Shown here: piece after piece, positions 19,474 to 28,116 of the stretch | Layout of the letters: each line of letters begins with the position of its first letter | How positions within the stretch are numbered: position 1 is the first letter of the stretch | Assembly: GCF_001465595.2 (NCBI RefSeq) | Contig: NZ_CP013481.2 | Span: 3,162,001-3,226,000 of the forward strand | Reading direction: 5' to 3' | From: Pandoraea apista | GTDB lineage: Bacteria; Pseudomonadota; Gammaproteobacteria; Burkholderiales; Burkholderiaceae | Length of the DNA stretch: 64,000 bases | Made by a program: the position numbers and the translations under genes | Notes under the pieces: generated by a model | What the model saw: the letters and a program-made list of their open reading frames with translations, nothing else | Told to the model about the DNA's origin: nothing | Databases searched by the model: none

Positions 19474-21156
19474 ATGTCTCTATCGCACATGCCGTACAAG
19501 CCATCCGCGCCTTCCGCTCGTCTCGATCAACTCCCCGCCTGGCGTACTCTGCTGACGCATCGCGACGACATCGCCGCCCAGCATATGCGTGACTGGTTCT
19601 CCGGCGCGGGAGCCCGCACACGCGTCGAACAATTCTCACTACATGCGGCCGGCCTGTATCTCGATTACTCGAAGAACCGCATTACGGAAAAGACACGCAC
19701 GCTGCTTACCCATCTTGCGCGCGAATGCGACCTTCCGGCCAAACGCGATGCCATGTGGGCCGGCAAGCATGTGAACGTCACGGAAAATCGCGCGGCATTG
19801 CACATTGCTTTGCGCGCGCCGAAAGGCATGGTCTTCCGCGACACCACGAGCGAAGTCAGCAGCGGCATTCTCTCAATGCTCACCCGTATGCGTGCCTTCA
19901 GCGAGAGCGTGCGCGACGGCCGTTGGGTCGGGGCGACCGGCAAGCGCATCAGGCATCTGATCAACGTTGGCATTGGGGGGTCCGACCTGGGGCCACGCAT
20001 GGTGTGCGACGCCCTGGCCGCTTACGGCCGTCAGGATCTGAGCGCGCACTTCATTGCCAACATCGATCCGACCGAATTGGCGCGCACACTGCCTTTACTC
20101 GATCCGGAAAGCACGCTCGTTGTCGTCTGCTCGAAGACATTCACCACGCTGGAGACGATGACCAACGCGCGCACGATTCGCGCATGGTTCGTGGCGAACG
20201 GTATTCCGGAGAACGAACTCAGCAAGCATTTCGTCGCTGTGTCGACGAACGTTGAAGAAGCCATGGGCTTCGGCATTCTCCGCGAGAACGTATTCGAGTT
20301 CGGCGAATGGGTGGGCGGCCGCTACTCGCTCTGGTCGTCGATCGGGCTCGTCATCATGCTGTATCTGGGTGCGCAGCATTTCGATGCACTGCTCGCCGGA
20401 GCGCATGCCATGGACGAACACTTCCGCACTGCGCCGCTTGAAGCCAACATGCCGGTGCTTCTTGGCCTGCTCGGCATCTGGTATCGAAATTTCTTCGACG
20501 CGCAATCGCTCTCCATCGCCCCGTACACGGACGCACTCCAGAAACTGCCGCCCTATCTCCAGCAACTGGACATGGAGAGCAACGGCAAGTCGGTGCAGAT
20601 CGATGGCACGCCTGTCGCCTGGCAAACCGCGCCGATCATCTGGGGCGAGCCGGGCACGAACGGGCAGCATGCGTACTTCCAGATGCTGCATCAAGGCACC
20701 ACACTCGTGCCGGTCGACTTCATCGCCGTGCTCGAACCGCAATACGACGCGCCGGCCTATCTGGATCATCACCGCAAGCTGCTCGCGAATTGCTTTGCGC
20801 AGAGTGAAGCGTTGCTGCAGGGAGGTTCGATGGCGACGGCCGAACAGGCGGGCGGTCCGCTGGCCTCTCAACGTCACTTCAACGGCAACCGGCCGAGCAA
20901 CACACTGGTCATCGACAAGCTCTCGCCCGAACGGTTGGGTGCGCTGATCGCGCTCTATGAACACAAGGTATTTGTGCAGGCCGCCATCTGGAACATCAAT
21001 CCGTTCGACCAATGGGGTGTTGAACTTGGCAAGACGCTGTGCCGGGCGATCGAGCCTGAACTCGCCGATCCGGAGTCACTCAAGCCCGATGCGCACGACG
21101 CTTCCACGACATCGTTGATCCGCATGGCTGGCGAAGCCCTGAAAGCGAAGGGCTGA
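19474..21156 (+). CDS. pgi: Glucose-6-phosphate isomerase
   Basis: 560-residue cytosolic enzyme interconverting glucose-6-phosphate and fructose-6-phosphate. Signature regions are INVGIGGSDLGPRMVCDALA, SKTFTTLETMTNAR, the catalytic Glu/His segment GTNGQHAYFQMLHQGT and the C-terminal NPFDQWGVELGK with the active-site Lys. Length is in the usual range. The ATG at 19474 (MSLSHMPYKP) and the one at 19489 (MPYKPS) are both possible, and neither has a strong ribosome site. A converging hairpin follows its stop. Confidence 0.97.
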   Translation: MSLSHMPYKPSAPSARLDQLPAWRTLLTHRDDIAAQHMRDWFSGAGARTRVEQFSLHAAGLYLDYSKNRITEKTRTLLTHLARECDLPAKRDAMWAGKHVNVTENRAALHIALRAPKGMVFRDTTSEVSSGILSMLTRMRAFSESVRDGRWVGATGKRIRHLINVGIGGSDLGPRMVCDALAAYGRQDLSAHFIANIDPTELARTLPLLDPESTLVVVCSKTFTTLETMTNARTIRAWFVANGIPENELSKHFVAVSTNVEEAMGFGILRENVFEFGEWVGGRYSLWSSIGLVIMLYLGAQHFDALLAGAHAMDEHFRTAPLEANMPVLLGLLGIWYRNFFDAQSLSIAPYTDALQKLPPYLQQLDMESNGKSVQIDGTPVAWQTAPIIWGEPGTNGQHAYFQMLHQGTTLVPVDFIAVLEPQYDAPAYLDHHRKLLANCFAQSEALLQGGSMATAEQAGGPLASQRHFNGNRPSNTLVIDKLSPERLGALIALYEHKVFVQAAIWNINPFDQWGVELGKTLCRAIEPELADPESLKPDAHDASTTSLIRMAGEALKAKG

Positions 21157-21207
21157 AGCCTTCGGCGTCTCGCGCCACCGCAACCAGAGCGACGCCCGCC
21201 GTCATCG

Positions 21208-21229
21208 AACGGGGCTACCTCGCCCCGTT
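21208..21229. terminator. Hairpin between convergent pgi and ybbA-like gene
   Basis: AACGGGGC (21208-21215) pairs with GCCCCGTT (21222-21229) around a 6-base loop. It lies between the ends of two converging genes, with a short T-rich stretch to its right. Confidence 0.55.
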
Positions 21230-21238
21230 TCGTCACCT

Positions 21239-21931
21239 TCACACGGCAGCGCCATTCACCAGCCGGCCACCGGCGAGTTGCACCGTCGCATCGCAGCGTT
21301 GCGCAATCGCCAGGTCGTGAGTCACGAGCACGAGTGTCGCCCCACTCGCCTCGTTGAGCGAGAACATCAAGTCGATGACGCGCTCGCCAGTGGCCGTGTC
21401 CAGACTGCCCGTCGGCTCATCGGCAAACAGGACCGCCGGCTCGGTGACAAATGCACGCGCGAGCGCCACGCGTTGTTGCTCACCCCCCGAGAGTTGTTTG
21501 GGATAATGCGTGAGTCGCGACCCCAGCCCCACCTGCTCGAGCAATTTGACGGCACGATTGCGCACCTCGCGTGTCTCACCCAACAATTCGAGCGGCAACA
21601 TGACGTTCTCGAGCGCCGTCAGATGCGGCATGAGCTGGAACGACTGGAAGACGAAACCGACGGCACCACGTCGCAGCGCTGCACGGCCTTCTTCGTCGAG
21701 ATCGCCAAGCGACTTGCCCAGCAGCGTGATCGCACCATCGGTTGCAGTATCGAGTCCGGCCATCAGGCCAAGCAGCGTTGACTTCCCGGACCCCGATGCG
21801 CCAACGATAGCCACGCTCTGCCCCTTCGCGACGGAGAAATCGATATCCTGCAATATGACTAGCTCGCCGGTAGCGTCACGCAACCGTTTGCCCAGCCCCC
21901 GCACCTCAATTACGTTTTCGGAAAACGACAT
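21239..21931 (-). CDS. YbbA/LolD-like ABC transporter ATPase
   Basis: 230-residue ATPase of the MacB/LolD/YbbA branch. Walker A is GASGSGKSTLLGLMAG, the signature LSGGEQQRVALARAF, Walker B AVLFADEPTGSLD and switch His LVLVTHDLA. The ATG at 21929-21931 gives MSFSENVIEVRGLGKRL, matching family starts. It is divergent from tesA as in the E. coli tesA-ybbA arrangement, but the partner permease (YbbP) is not downstream, where pgi converges instead. The two start codons overlap within a single CATG. Its substrate and permease are unknown. Confidence 0.88.
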   Translation of the reverse strand: MSFSENVIEVRGLGKRLRDATGELVILQDIDFSVAKGQSVAIVGASGSGKSTLLGLMAGLDTATDGAITLLGKSLGDLDEEGRAALRRGAVGFVFQSFQLMPHLTALENVMLPLELLGETREVRNRAVKLLEQVGLGSRLTHYPKQLSGGEQQRVALARAFVTEPAVLFADEPTGSLDTATGERVIDLMFSLNEASGATLVLVTHDLAIAQRCDATVQLAGGRLVNGAAV

Positions 21932-22628
21932 GGCAAGAAGAGAGTTCTTGAAATTGGCCGCCTCAGCCCTCGCAGGCTGGTGCATGCTGTCAGGGACCGC
22001 GGCAAACGCGGCAAGTTCGGGCGCCCCGACGATTTTGGTCGTAGGCGACAGCCTTTCTGCGGAATATGGCATCCCGCGTGGCGCCGGCTGGGTGAATCTG
22101 ATGCAGCAGACGATCACGCAAAACGGCTTCGATTATAACGTCGTGAACGCCAGTATCAGTGGCGACACCACGAGCGGCGGGCGCGCCCGTCTGGCACCCT
22201 TGCTAGCGCGCTATCACCCCGCCGTCACCATACTGGAACTCGGCGGCAACGATGCGCTGCGCGGCATTCCACTGGATCTGACACGCAACAACCTGCTTGA
22301 AATGATCACGGCGGCGCGCAAGGCCGGGAGCCGGGTCGTTGTCGTCGGCATGCGAATTCCCCCCAACTACGGCCCGGATTACAGCGAACAGTTCTTCAAC
22401 ATGTTCTCTGCCGTCGCCAAACAGGAAAAGACGGGTTACGTGCCTTTCCTGCTGGCAGGGGTCATCGAGCACCCTGACTGGTTCCAGCAAGACCAGATTC
22501 ATCCGCTGGCCAAAGCCCATCCGCAAATCCTGCAGAACATCTGGCCAACGGTGAAGCCGCTGCTCAAGCCTGCCGGTAAACCTCCTGCCAAAGCGGCGGA
22601 TTCCCGGACGCCAAAGTCCGGCGCATAA
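21930..22628 (+). CDS. tesA: Multifunctional acyl-CoA thioesterase I / esterase TesA (SGNH hydrolase)
   Basis: 232-residue periplasmic GDSL/SGNH hydrolase with thioesterase, esterase and lysophospholipase activities in relatives. Catalytic Ser41 is in VVGDSLSAEYG, the Gly block is in NASISGDTTSGG, Asn107 in LELGGNDALRG and Asp188/His191 in QDQIHPLAKAH. The N-terminus ARREFLKLAAS plus a hydrophobic stretch ending ANA-A looks like a twin-arginine signal, unlike the Sec signal of E. coli TesA. The last 25 residues are Pro/Ala/Lys-rich. The ATG at 21930 shares CATG with the divergent ybbA-like ATG; only a weak GGA lies upstream. Confidence 0.93.
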   Translation: MARREFLKLAASALAGWCMLSGTAANAASSGAPTILVVGDSLSAEYGIPRGAGWVNLMQQTITQNGFDYNVVNASISGDTTSGGRARLAPLLARYHPAVTILELGGNDALRGIPLDLTRNNLLEMITAARKAGSRVVVVGMRIPPNYGPDYSEQFFNMFSAVAKQEKTGYVPFLLAGVIEHPDWFQQDQIHPLAKAHPQILQNIWPTVKPLLKPAGKPPAKAADSRTPKSGA

Positions 22629-22629
22629 A

Positions 22630-22655
22630 AAAACGCGGCCGATTGGCCGCGTTTT
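22630..22655. terminator. Bidirectional Rho-independent terminator, tesA / ppiD
   Basis: AAAACGCGGCC (22630-22640) and GGCCGCGTTTT (22645-22655) form an 11-bp stem with loop GATT, flanked by A and T runs. It sits right after the tesA stop and also serves ppiD, which converges from the right. Confidence 0.9.
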
Positions 22656-22691
22656 TCTTGTCGTCCGTCTATCGATCCATCAATCGCTCGA

Positions 22692-24614
22692 TTACGAACC
22701 TGCCTTCGTGACGTCGTTCACAATCTTGACCTTCGAGCGTGCACGCAGATCACCTAACCATGCATTCCATTCGGCCTGAGCGGCCAGTTGGTTAAGTTGC
22801 TGCGCTTCGGCGGCAAGGCGCTGGGCATCTTGCTCGGCCGGCTGCGTCACCTTGCTGATGCGGTACACCGCGTAGCCCTGACCCTCGCCCAGTGCCACAC
22901 CCACATACGCCGGAAGCTTGGTCGTGTCCGCCCCGAAGATTGCGGTCAACGCCGTGGCGGACAGCTTGCCCGGGTTGTCACGAGAAACCGTCTGTGCGGC
23001 GCCAAAAGCGGCATCGCCTCCCTTCTTCAGCGCATCGAGCTTGGCTTCACCGGCCTTCTTGGCCTCTTGATCCGCCAGATCGGCGATCGCCTTCTCTTTG
23101 ACTTGGGCCTCGATCTGCGCAAGCGGCGGCGTTGCGGCCGGGTGGTAGGTCACCACGTGAGCAGACACGAGCACGCCCTGTCCAACATCCACCGCTTCGG
23201 TATTACGCTTGTTCTTAAGCGACTCGTCACCGAACACAGCCTTGAGCAACTTCTCGTTACCCAGCGGGCTCTGCGCTTGCGAGGGGTCCGGCGTGCGCGT
23301 GACCTTGGCCGAGAGAACCTTCAGGTTGAGCTTGTCGGCGACTGGCTGCAGACTGTCGGGTTGCTCGTACACGGCGTTGGTGAACTGATCCGCCAACTTG
23401 GCATACGCCTTCGCTGATTCTTGCTGGCGATACTGATCGGCCAACTGAGCCTTCACCTCATCGAACGACTTGGTTTGCTGCGGCTTGATCCCTGTCAGCT
23501 TGATGATGTGATAACCGAAATCGCTCTTTACGACATCGCTCACGTCGCCGTCGGTCTTGAGGGCGAACGTGGCGTCGGCAAACGGCTTGACCATCGCGTC
23601 GCGCGTGAAGAAACCGAGATCGCCGCCGTTAGCCTTGGAGCCCGGATCTTCCGAGTTCTCGCTGGCCAGCTTGGCGAAGTCGTTCGGGTTTTTCTTGATC
23701 TGTGCGAGCAGTGCTTCAGCCTTGGCCTTCGCCTTGGCGTGATCGGCCGGCGACGCATCGGCCGGCGAGGCGATCAGAATGTGCGATGCGCGACGCTCTT
23801 CCTGCGTCGTGTACTGCTTCAGATTGTCGTTGTACATCTTGCGCAGCACATCGTCGCTCGCGGGCGTTTGCGCTGTTGCCGGCATCGCCTTCGGGTCGAG
23901 CACCACGTACTGAATCTCAGCCGACTCCGGCGTCTGGAACGCAGCCTTGTGCGCGTCGTAGTACGCCTGAATTTGCTGCGGCGTCGGCACGACCTTGCCT
24001 GAGAAATCCGAAACCGGGAAATTCAGCACCGACACGTCACGCTGCTGTGCACGCAGTTGCGCAAAGCGATCGAGCACCGCCTTCGGCAGCATGGCGCTTG
24101 CCTGCACACTCGCGGGAAGTTGATTCGACGCCAGCTCGAAACGGATTTGCGCCTCGAGTCGCTGCGGCGTGAGGTTCTGCGCAGACAGCAGTTGCTCGTA
24201 CTTGGCTTGATCGATCGAGCCATCCGGGCGACGCAGTTGAGCGATTGCGGGGATGGCGAGAAGCGCGTCGCGCACCTGAGTATCCGGCACCGACAAATTC
24301 TTCTTGAGGGTTTCCTGCAAGAGCAGCTTCTGCTGGATCAGATTATCGAGCACAGCACTGCGCATTTCGGGAGTGTTGATCTGGCTCGCATCGACTGCGC
24401 CGCCAAACATTTGCTGCATGCGCTCGGTCTGCGAGCGAAGCACGCTGTCGTACTCCTGACGTGTCACGGTCTGATCGCCAACCTTGGCAATCGTGCTGGC
24501 ATCCGCGGCATATTCTTGCAAGCCATGAACGCCGAACACCACGAACGACGGGACGATCAGCACCGTCAGGAAGATGAGGACCAAGCGTTGATGACGGCGG
24601 ATGAAGTCGAACAT
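22692..24614 (-). CDS. ppiD: PpiD-like inner-membrane-anchored periplasmic chaperone (SurA_N/parvulin)
   Basis: 640-residue foldase. A short cytoplasmic start MFDFIRRHQR precedes one transmembrane helix (LVLIFLTVLIVPSFVVFGVH). A long SurA_N_3 helical region (about 35-240) follows, then a parvulin domain (about 265-360: RRASHILIA, ASENSEDPGSKANGGDLGFF, FGYHIIKLTGI) and a helical C-terminal region. It handles emerging outer-membrane and periplasmic proteins at the translocon. The ATG at 24612-24614 gives the family N-terminus. It lies downstream of hupB-tRNA-Val-tRNA-Asp on the same strand, separated by a terminator hairpin, like E. coli hupB-ppiD. Confidence 0.93.
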   Translation of the reverse strand: MFDFIRRHQRLVLIFLTVLIVPSFVVFGVHGLQEYAADASTIAKVGDQTVTRQEYDSVLRSQTERMQQMFGGAVDASQINTPEMRSAVLDNLIQQKLLLQETLKKNLSVPDTQVRDALLAIPAIAQLRRPDGSIDQAKYEQLLSAQNLTPQRLEAQIRFELASNQLPASVQASAMLPKAVLDRFAQLRAQQRDVSVLNFPVSDFSGKVVPTPQQIQAYYDAHKAAFQTPESAEIQYVVLDPKAMPATAQTPASDDVLRKMYNDNLKQYTTQEERRASHILIASPADASPADHAKAKAKAEALLAQIKKNPNDFAKLASENSEDPGSKANGGDLGFFTRDAMVKPFADATFALKTDGDVSDVVKSDFGYHIIKLTGIKPQQTKSFDEVKAQLADQYRQQESAKAYAKLADQFTNAVYEQPDSLQPVADKLNLKVLSAKVTRTPDPSQAQSPLGNEKLLKAVFGDESLKNKRNTEAVDVGQGVLVSAHVVTYHPAATPPLAQIEAQVKEKAIADLADQEAKKAGEAKLDALKKGGDAAFGAAQTVSRDNPGKLSATALTAIFGADTTKLPAYVGVALGEGQGYAVYRISKVTQPAEQDAQRLAAEAQQLNQLAAQAEWNAWLGDLRARSKVKIVNDVTKAGS

Positions 24615-24660
24615 ACGAAATCGGAAAAGTCGTCTAGAGCGTCTTAGGACGTCATATGGC

Positions 24661-24688
24661 AAAAAAGGCGAACCGAAGTTCGCCTTTT
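24661..24688 (-). terminator. Terminator after the tRNA pair
   Basis: AAAAGGCGAAC (24663-24673) and GTTCGCCTTTT (24678-24688) form a perfect 11-bp stem. On the minus strand the loop is TTCG and a T run follows. It lies 8 bp downstream of the tRNA-Asp CCA and 47 bp upstream of ppiD. Confidence 0.88.
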
Positions 24689-24695
24689 CACAATT

Positions 24696-24772
24696 TGGCG
24701 GAGCGGACGGGGCTCGAACCCGCGACCCCCGGCGTGACAGGCCGGTATTCTAACCAACTGAACTACCGCTCC
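24696..24772 (-). tRNA. tRNA-Asp (GTC)
   Basis: 77 nt including encoded CCA. The acceptor stem GGAGCGG pairs with CCGCTCC, the discriminator is G, the anticodon loop reads CTGTCAC with anticodon GTC, and the T-arm has GGTTCGAGCC. The D-arm AGTTCAGTTGGTTAGA is canonical. Confidence 0.98.
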
Positions 24773-24788
24773 CCAAGATATCTGGAAC

Positions 24789-24864
24789 TGGTGGGTGCTG
24801 AGGGGCTCGAACCCCCGACCTACGCCTTGTAAGGGCGCCGCTCTACCAACTGAGCTAAGCACCC
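24789..24864 (-). tRNA. tRNA-Val (TAC)
   Basis: 76 nt with encoded ACCA end. The acceptor stem GGGTGCT pairs with AGCACCC, the anticodon loop CTTACAA gives TAC, and the T-arm contains GGTTCGAGCC. It lies 16 bp upstream of tRNA-Asp and 56 bp downstream of hupB on the same strand, with no terminator seen between hupB and this gene. Confidence 0.98.
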
Positions 24865-24920
24865 GTTCCCGATTCAGGTGTTGTTCTTACTGTTGTTTCC
24901 CGCCGAAGCAGGAAAGCTCG

Positions 24921-25193
24921 TTAGTTTAACGTATCTTTCAAACCTTTGCCAGGGCGAAATTTCGGAACCTTCGCTGCCTTGATCTTGATCTCGCTGCCGG
25001 TGCGCGGATTCCGCCCGACACGCGCCGCTCGCTTGGCCACATGGAACGTACCAAAGCCGACAAGCGTCACCGCATCTCCCTTCTTCAGCGCTTTCGTTAC
25101 TGCACCCAGCAATGCATCAAGTGCTCGACCGGCAGCAGCTTTCGAAATGTCTGCCTCACCCGCGATATGATCGATCAGTTCCGTCTTATTCAC
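24921..25193 (-). CDS. hupB: DNA-binding protein HU
   Basis: 90-residue nucleoid protein that bends DNA non-specifically. It starts [20 protein letters not shown]. The HU/IHF signature is in [22 protein letters not shown], with the DNA-intercalating Pro in the beta-arm RNPRTG, and it ends [15 protein letters not shown]. Length is exactly typical. It lies between lon and the tRNA pair, the conserved lon-hupB-ppiD order of proteobacteria. A near-consensus promoter lies 93 bp upstream. Confidence 0.98.
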   Translation of the reverse strand: MNKTELIDHIAGEADISKAAAGRALDALLGAVTKALKKGDAVTLVGFGTFHVAKRAARVGRNPRTGSEIKIKAAKVPKFRPGKGLKDTLN

Positions 25194-25285
25194 TGTAACC
25201 CCCTTGCAAGGATAGTAGGCGATTGAGCCGCGGAGGCGCTCTTTGCGCGCCTTGACATCGATCTGCGAGGTCCGCTGGCTTTGCC

Positions 25286-25314
25286 ATTAGACAAGCCGCA
25301 AACCCTGATGTCAA
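25286..25314 (-). promoter_or_regulatory. Sigma-70 promoter of hupB
   Basis: On the minus strand a perfect -35 TTGACA (25314-25309), a 17-bp spacer and a -10 TCTAAT (25291-25286, five of six). Transcription would start near 25279, giving an untranslated leader of about 85 nt. Confidence 0.8.
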
Positions 25315-25407
25315 GCCGTTTTGCGCCCTTTTACGCCCTTTTGGCCGCTTAGGAAGCACTCCTGAATCTGCGCGTTCCGATGGCTATTTTCGAGCACTTT
25401 GCGTGAA

Positions 25408-25440
25408 TAAAAAAAGCCCGGGGAAAACCCCGAGCTTTTT
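25408..25440 (-). terminator. Rho-independent terminator of lon
   Basis: Stem of about 13 bp with one mismatch (25411-25423 with 25428-25440) around a 4-base loop. On the minus strand it is followed by a T run, 62 bp after the lon stop. The rest of the 308-bp gap to hupB holds the hupB promoter and no gene. Confidence 0.9.
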
Positions 25441-25501
25441 GCCCATTTTCGATCCGGCGAACGACAACATAAATGCCGTCGCGCCGGATGAAAACTGACT
25501 G

Positions 25502-27922
25502 TCAGTGCTTGATGACTTCCTGCTTGCCGCTTGCATCCGTATTCGGCGTGACAGGGGCGGCTTTCGCCTCGTCTTCCGGCAGCGGTACGGGCGCATGCTC
25601 CAACGCCAGCTCGAGCACCTTGTCGATCCAGCGCACCGGCACGATCTCCAGCGCATTCTTGACCGTATCGGGAATCTCGGCGAGATCCTTCACGTTCTCT
25701 TCCGGAATCAACACGAGCTTGATGCCACCGCGATGTGCCGCGAGCAACTTCTCCTTGAGACCGCCGATCGGCAGCACTTCGCCGCGCAACGTAATCTCAC
25801 CGGTCATCGCCACATCCGCGCGCACCGGGATACCGGTGAGTACCGACACAAGCGCCGTTGTCATGGCGATACCGGCAGACGGACCGTCCTTCGGTGTCGC
25901 CCCTTCGGGCACGTGGATGTGAATATCCTTCTTCTCGAATTGCTCATCCGTCACACCGAGGCGACGCGCACGCGAGCGCACCACCGAACGTGCCGCTTCG
26001 ACCGACTCCTTCATCACGTCGCCGAGCGAACCCGTGCGGATGATGTTGCCCTTGCCCGGCATGAGTGCGGCTTCGATGGTCAGCAGATCGCCGCCCACTT
26101 CCGTCCACGCCAGACCCGTGACCTGACCGATCTGGTTTTCCTTCATGGCCAGACCGAAGTCGAACTTGCGCACGCCCAGGAAGTTGTCGAGGTTGCTCGC
26201 ATCGACCTTGATGGACGAGCCATCGACCTTCTTGAGCAACAACATCTTCACGACCTTGCGGCAGATCTTCGAGATCTCGCGCTCGAGCGAACGCACACCG
26301 GCTTCGCGCGTGTAGTAGCGAATGATGTCGCGAATCGCGGCTTCCGTCAGATCGATCTCGCCTTCCTTCAGCCCGTTGTTCTTCTTCTGCTTCGGCAGGA
26401 GATAACGCTGAGCGATGTTGACCTTTTCGTCTTCCGTATAGCCCGACAGGCGAATCACCTCCATACGATCGAGCAACGGTGCCGGAATGTTCAGCGAGTT
26501 CGAGGTCGCCACGAACATCACATCCGACAGATCGAAGTCGACTTCGACGTAGTGATCCGAGAACGTGTGGTTCTGCTCGGGATCAAGCACTTCGAGCAAC
26601 GCCGAACTCGGGTCGCCCCGGAAGTCCATGCCCATCTTGTCCACTTCATCGAGCAGGAACAACGGGTTACGCACTGCGACCTTCGACAGGCTCTGCAGAA
26701 TTTTCCCCGGCATCGACCCGATATACGTGCGACGGTGACCACGAATCTCGGCCTCGTCACGCACGCCGCCCAACGCCATGCGCACGAACTTGCGGTTCGT
26801 TGCACGCGCGATCGACTGACCGAGCGAGGTCTTGCCCACACCCGGAGGCCCAACCAGGCACAGGATCGGCGCCTTGACCTTGTCCACGCGCTGCTGCACG
26901 GCAAGATATTCAAGGATACGTTCCTTGACCTTCTCGAGACCGAAATGGTCTTCGTCGAGCACCTTCTCGGCATTCGACAGATCGTTGTTGACCTTGCTCT
27001 TCTTGCGCCACGGCAGACCGACCAGCGTGTCGATGTAATTGCGCACGACCGTCGCTTCGGCTGACATCGGCGACATCAGCTTGAGCTTCTTGAGTTCGGC
27101 GTCGGCCTTCTTCTTGGCTTCCTTGGGCAGATGCGCGGCCTTGATGCGCTTCTCGAGTTCTTCGAGATCGGCGCCCTCTTCGCCCTCGCCCAGTTCCTTC
27201 TGGATCGCCTTGACCTGTTCGTTCAGGTAGTACTCGCGCTGACTCTTTTCCATCTGGCGCTTCACGCGGCCACGAATGCGCTTTTCCACCTGAAGAATGT
27301 CAATCTCGCTCTCGAGTTGCGCGAGCAGATGCTCAAGGCGCTCGATGACGGGGAACATCTCCAGAATCTTCTGCTTCTGCTCGAGCTTGAGCGGCAGATG
27401 TGCGGCGATGGTATCGGCAAGACGACCTGCCTCATCGATGCCCGACAGCGACGTCAGGATCTCGGGCGGAATCTTCTTGTTGAGCTTCACGTACTGGTCG
27501 AACTGCGCCACGATCGCACGACGCAGGGCTTCGGATTCCGGCGAGTTGCCATCGTCCGGTTCGAGCGGCATGACTTCCGACGTGAACTGGGTTTCTTCCT
27601 CGTCCACACTCAGGGTGCGGGCGCGTTGAATCCCTTCCACCAGCACCTTCACGGTGCCGTCGGGCAGTTTGAGCATTTGCAGGATGTTGGCCACGCAACC
27701 GATCTCGTAGAGATCCTTGGACGTAGGCTCATCCTTGGCCGCGGCTTTCTGCGCGACCAGCATGATGTGCTTGCCGCCTTCCATGGCGGTTTCAAGCGCT
27801 TTAATCGATTTCGGACGCCCCACGAAGAGGGGAATCACCATGTGCGGAAACACGACCACGTCGCGCAAAGGCAACAGGGGCAGTTGAATCGCTTCGGGCG
27901 GGAGGATTTGGGTGCCTGACAT
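25502..27922 (-). CDS. lon: ATP-dependent protease Lon
   Basis: 806-residue cytoplasmic AAA+ serine protease for damaged and regulatory proteins. The LonN domain starts [20 protein letters not shown], Walker A is [12 protein letters not shown], Walker B is [12 protein letters not shown] and the proteolytic dyad is Ser682 (DGPSAGIAM) and Lys725 (LKEKLLAAH), 43 residues apart as expected. The C-terminal 20 residues are acidic/Ala-rich. ATG 27920-27922 was chosen because GGGGA lies just upstream on the minus strand; the ATG at 27934 has none. A heat-shock-like promoter lies about 40 bp upstream, and the gene has its own terminator. Confidence 0.98.
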   Translation of the reverse strand: MSGTQILPPEAIQLPLLPLRDVVVFPHMVIPLFVGRPKSIKALETAMEGGKHIMLVAQKAAAKDEPTSKDLYEIGCVANILQMLKLPDGTVKVLVEGIQRARTLSVDEEETQFTSEVMPLEPDDGNSPESEALRRAIVAQFDQYVKLNKKIPPEILTSLSGIDEAGRLADTIAAHLPLKLEQKQKILEMFPVIERLEHLLAQLESEIDILQVEKRIRGRVKRQMEKSQREYYLNEQVKAIQKELGEGEEGADLEELEKRIKAAHLPKEAKKKADAELKKLKLMSPMSAEATVVRNYIDTLVGLPWRKKSKVNNDLSNAEKVLDEDHFGLEKVKERILEYLAVQQRVDKVKAPILCLVGPPGVGKTSLGQSIARATNRKFVRMALGGVRDEAEIRGHRRTYIGSMPGKILQSLSKVAVRNPLFLLDEVDKMGMDFRGDPSSALLEVLDPEQNHTFSDHYVEVDFDLSDVMFVATSNSLNIPAPLLDRMEVIRLSGYTEDEKVNIAQRYLLPKQKKNNGLKEGEIDLTEAAIRDIIRYYTREAGVRSLEREISKICRKVVKMLLLKKVDGSSIKVDASNLDNFLGVRKFDFGLAMKENQIGQVTGLAWTEVGGDLLTIEAALMPGKGNIIRTGSLGDVMKESVEAARSVVRSRARRLGVTDEQFEKKDIHIHVPEGATPKDGPSAGIAMTTALVSVLTGIPVRADVAMTGEITLRGEVLPIGGLKEKLLAAHRGGIKLVLIPEENVKDLAEIPDTVKNALEIVPVRWIDKVLELALEHAPVPLPEDEAKAAPVTPNTDASGKQEVIKH

Positions 27923-27960
27923 CTCGTTCCCCATATTTAACGATACCGTTGTGTTCCAGC

Positions 27961-27989
27961 TAATTGAGGCCGCCGGCGAGAATTACAAG
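27961..27989 (-). promoter_or_regulatory. Candidate sigma-32 promoter of lon
   Basis: Minus-strand CTTGTAA (27989-27983), 13 bp, then CCTCAATTA (27969-27961). This resembles the heat-shock consensus CTTGAAA / CCCCATnTA and would place the transcript start about 30 nt before the lon ATG. Confidence 0.45.
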
Positions 27990-28060
27990 AGGGACGAAGG
28001 GCCCTTTCGCCGACAAGTTGCACCACTCGGGGTTTCATTGCCCGTGGCACTAGTATGAAG

Positions 28061-28094
28061 GAAAAAAAGCCGTCCATGTTTCCATGAACGGCTT
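28061..28094 (-). terminator. Rho-independent terminator of clpX
   Basis: Stem 28067-28078 with 28083-28094 (AAGCCGT/ACGGCTT and CATG/CATG with one mismatch), followed by seven T on the minus strand. It lies 23 bp after the clpX stop. Confidence 0.85.
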
Positions 28095-28116
28095 CGGATA
28101 TCACTGAGTTGACCGT

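Noticed and set aside
25505..27919. Long plus-strand frames across lon
   Set aside because: No similarity to known proteins and exact antisense to a verified gene; composition explains them.
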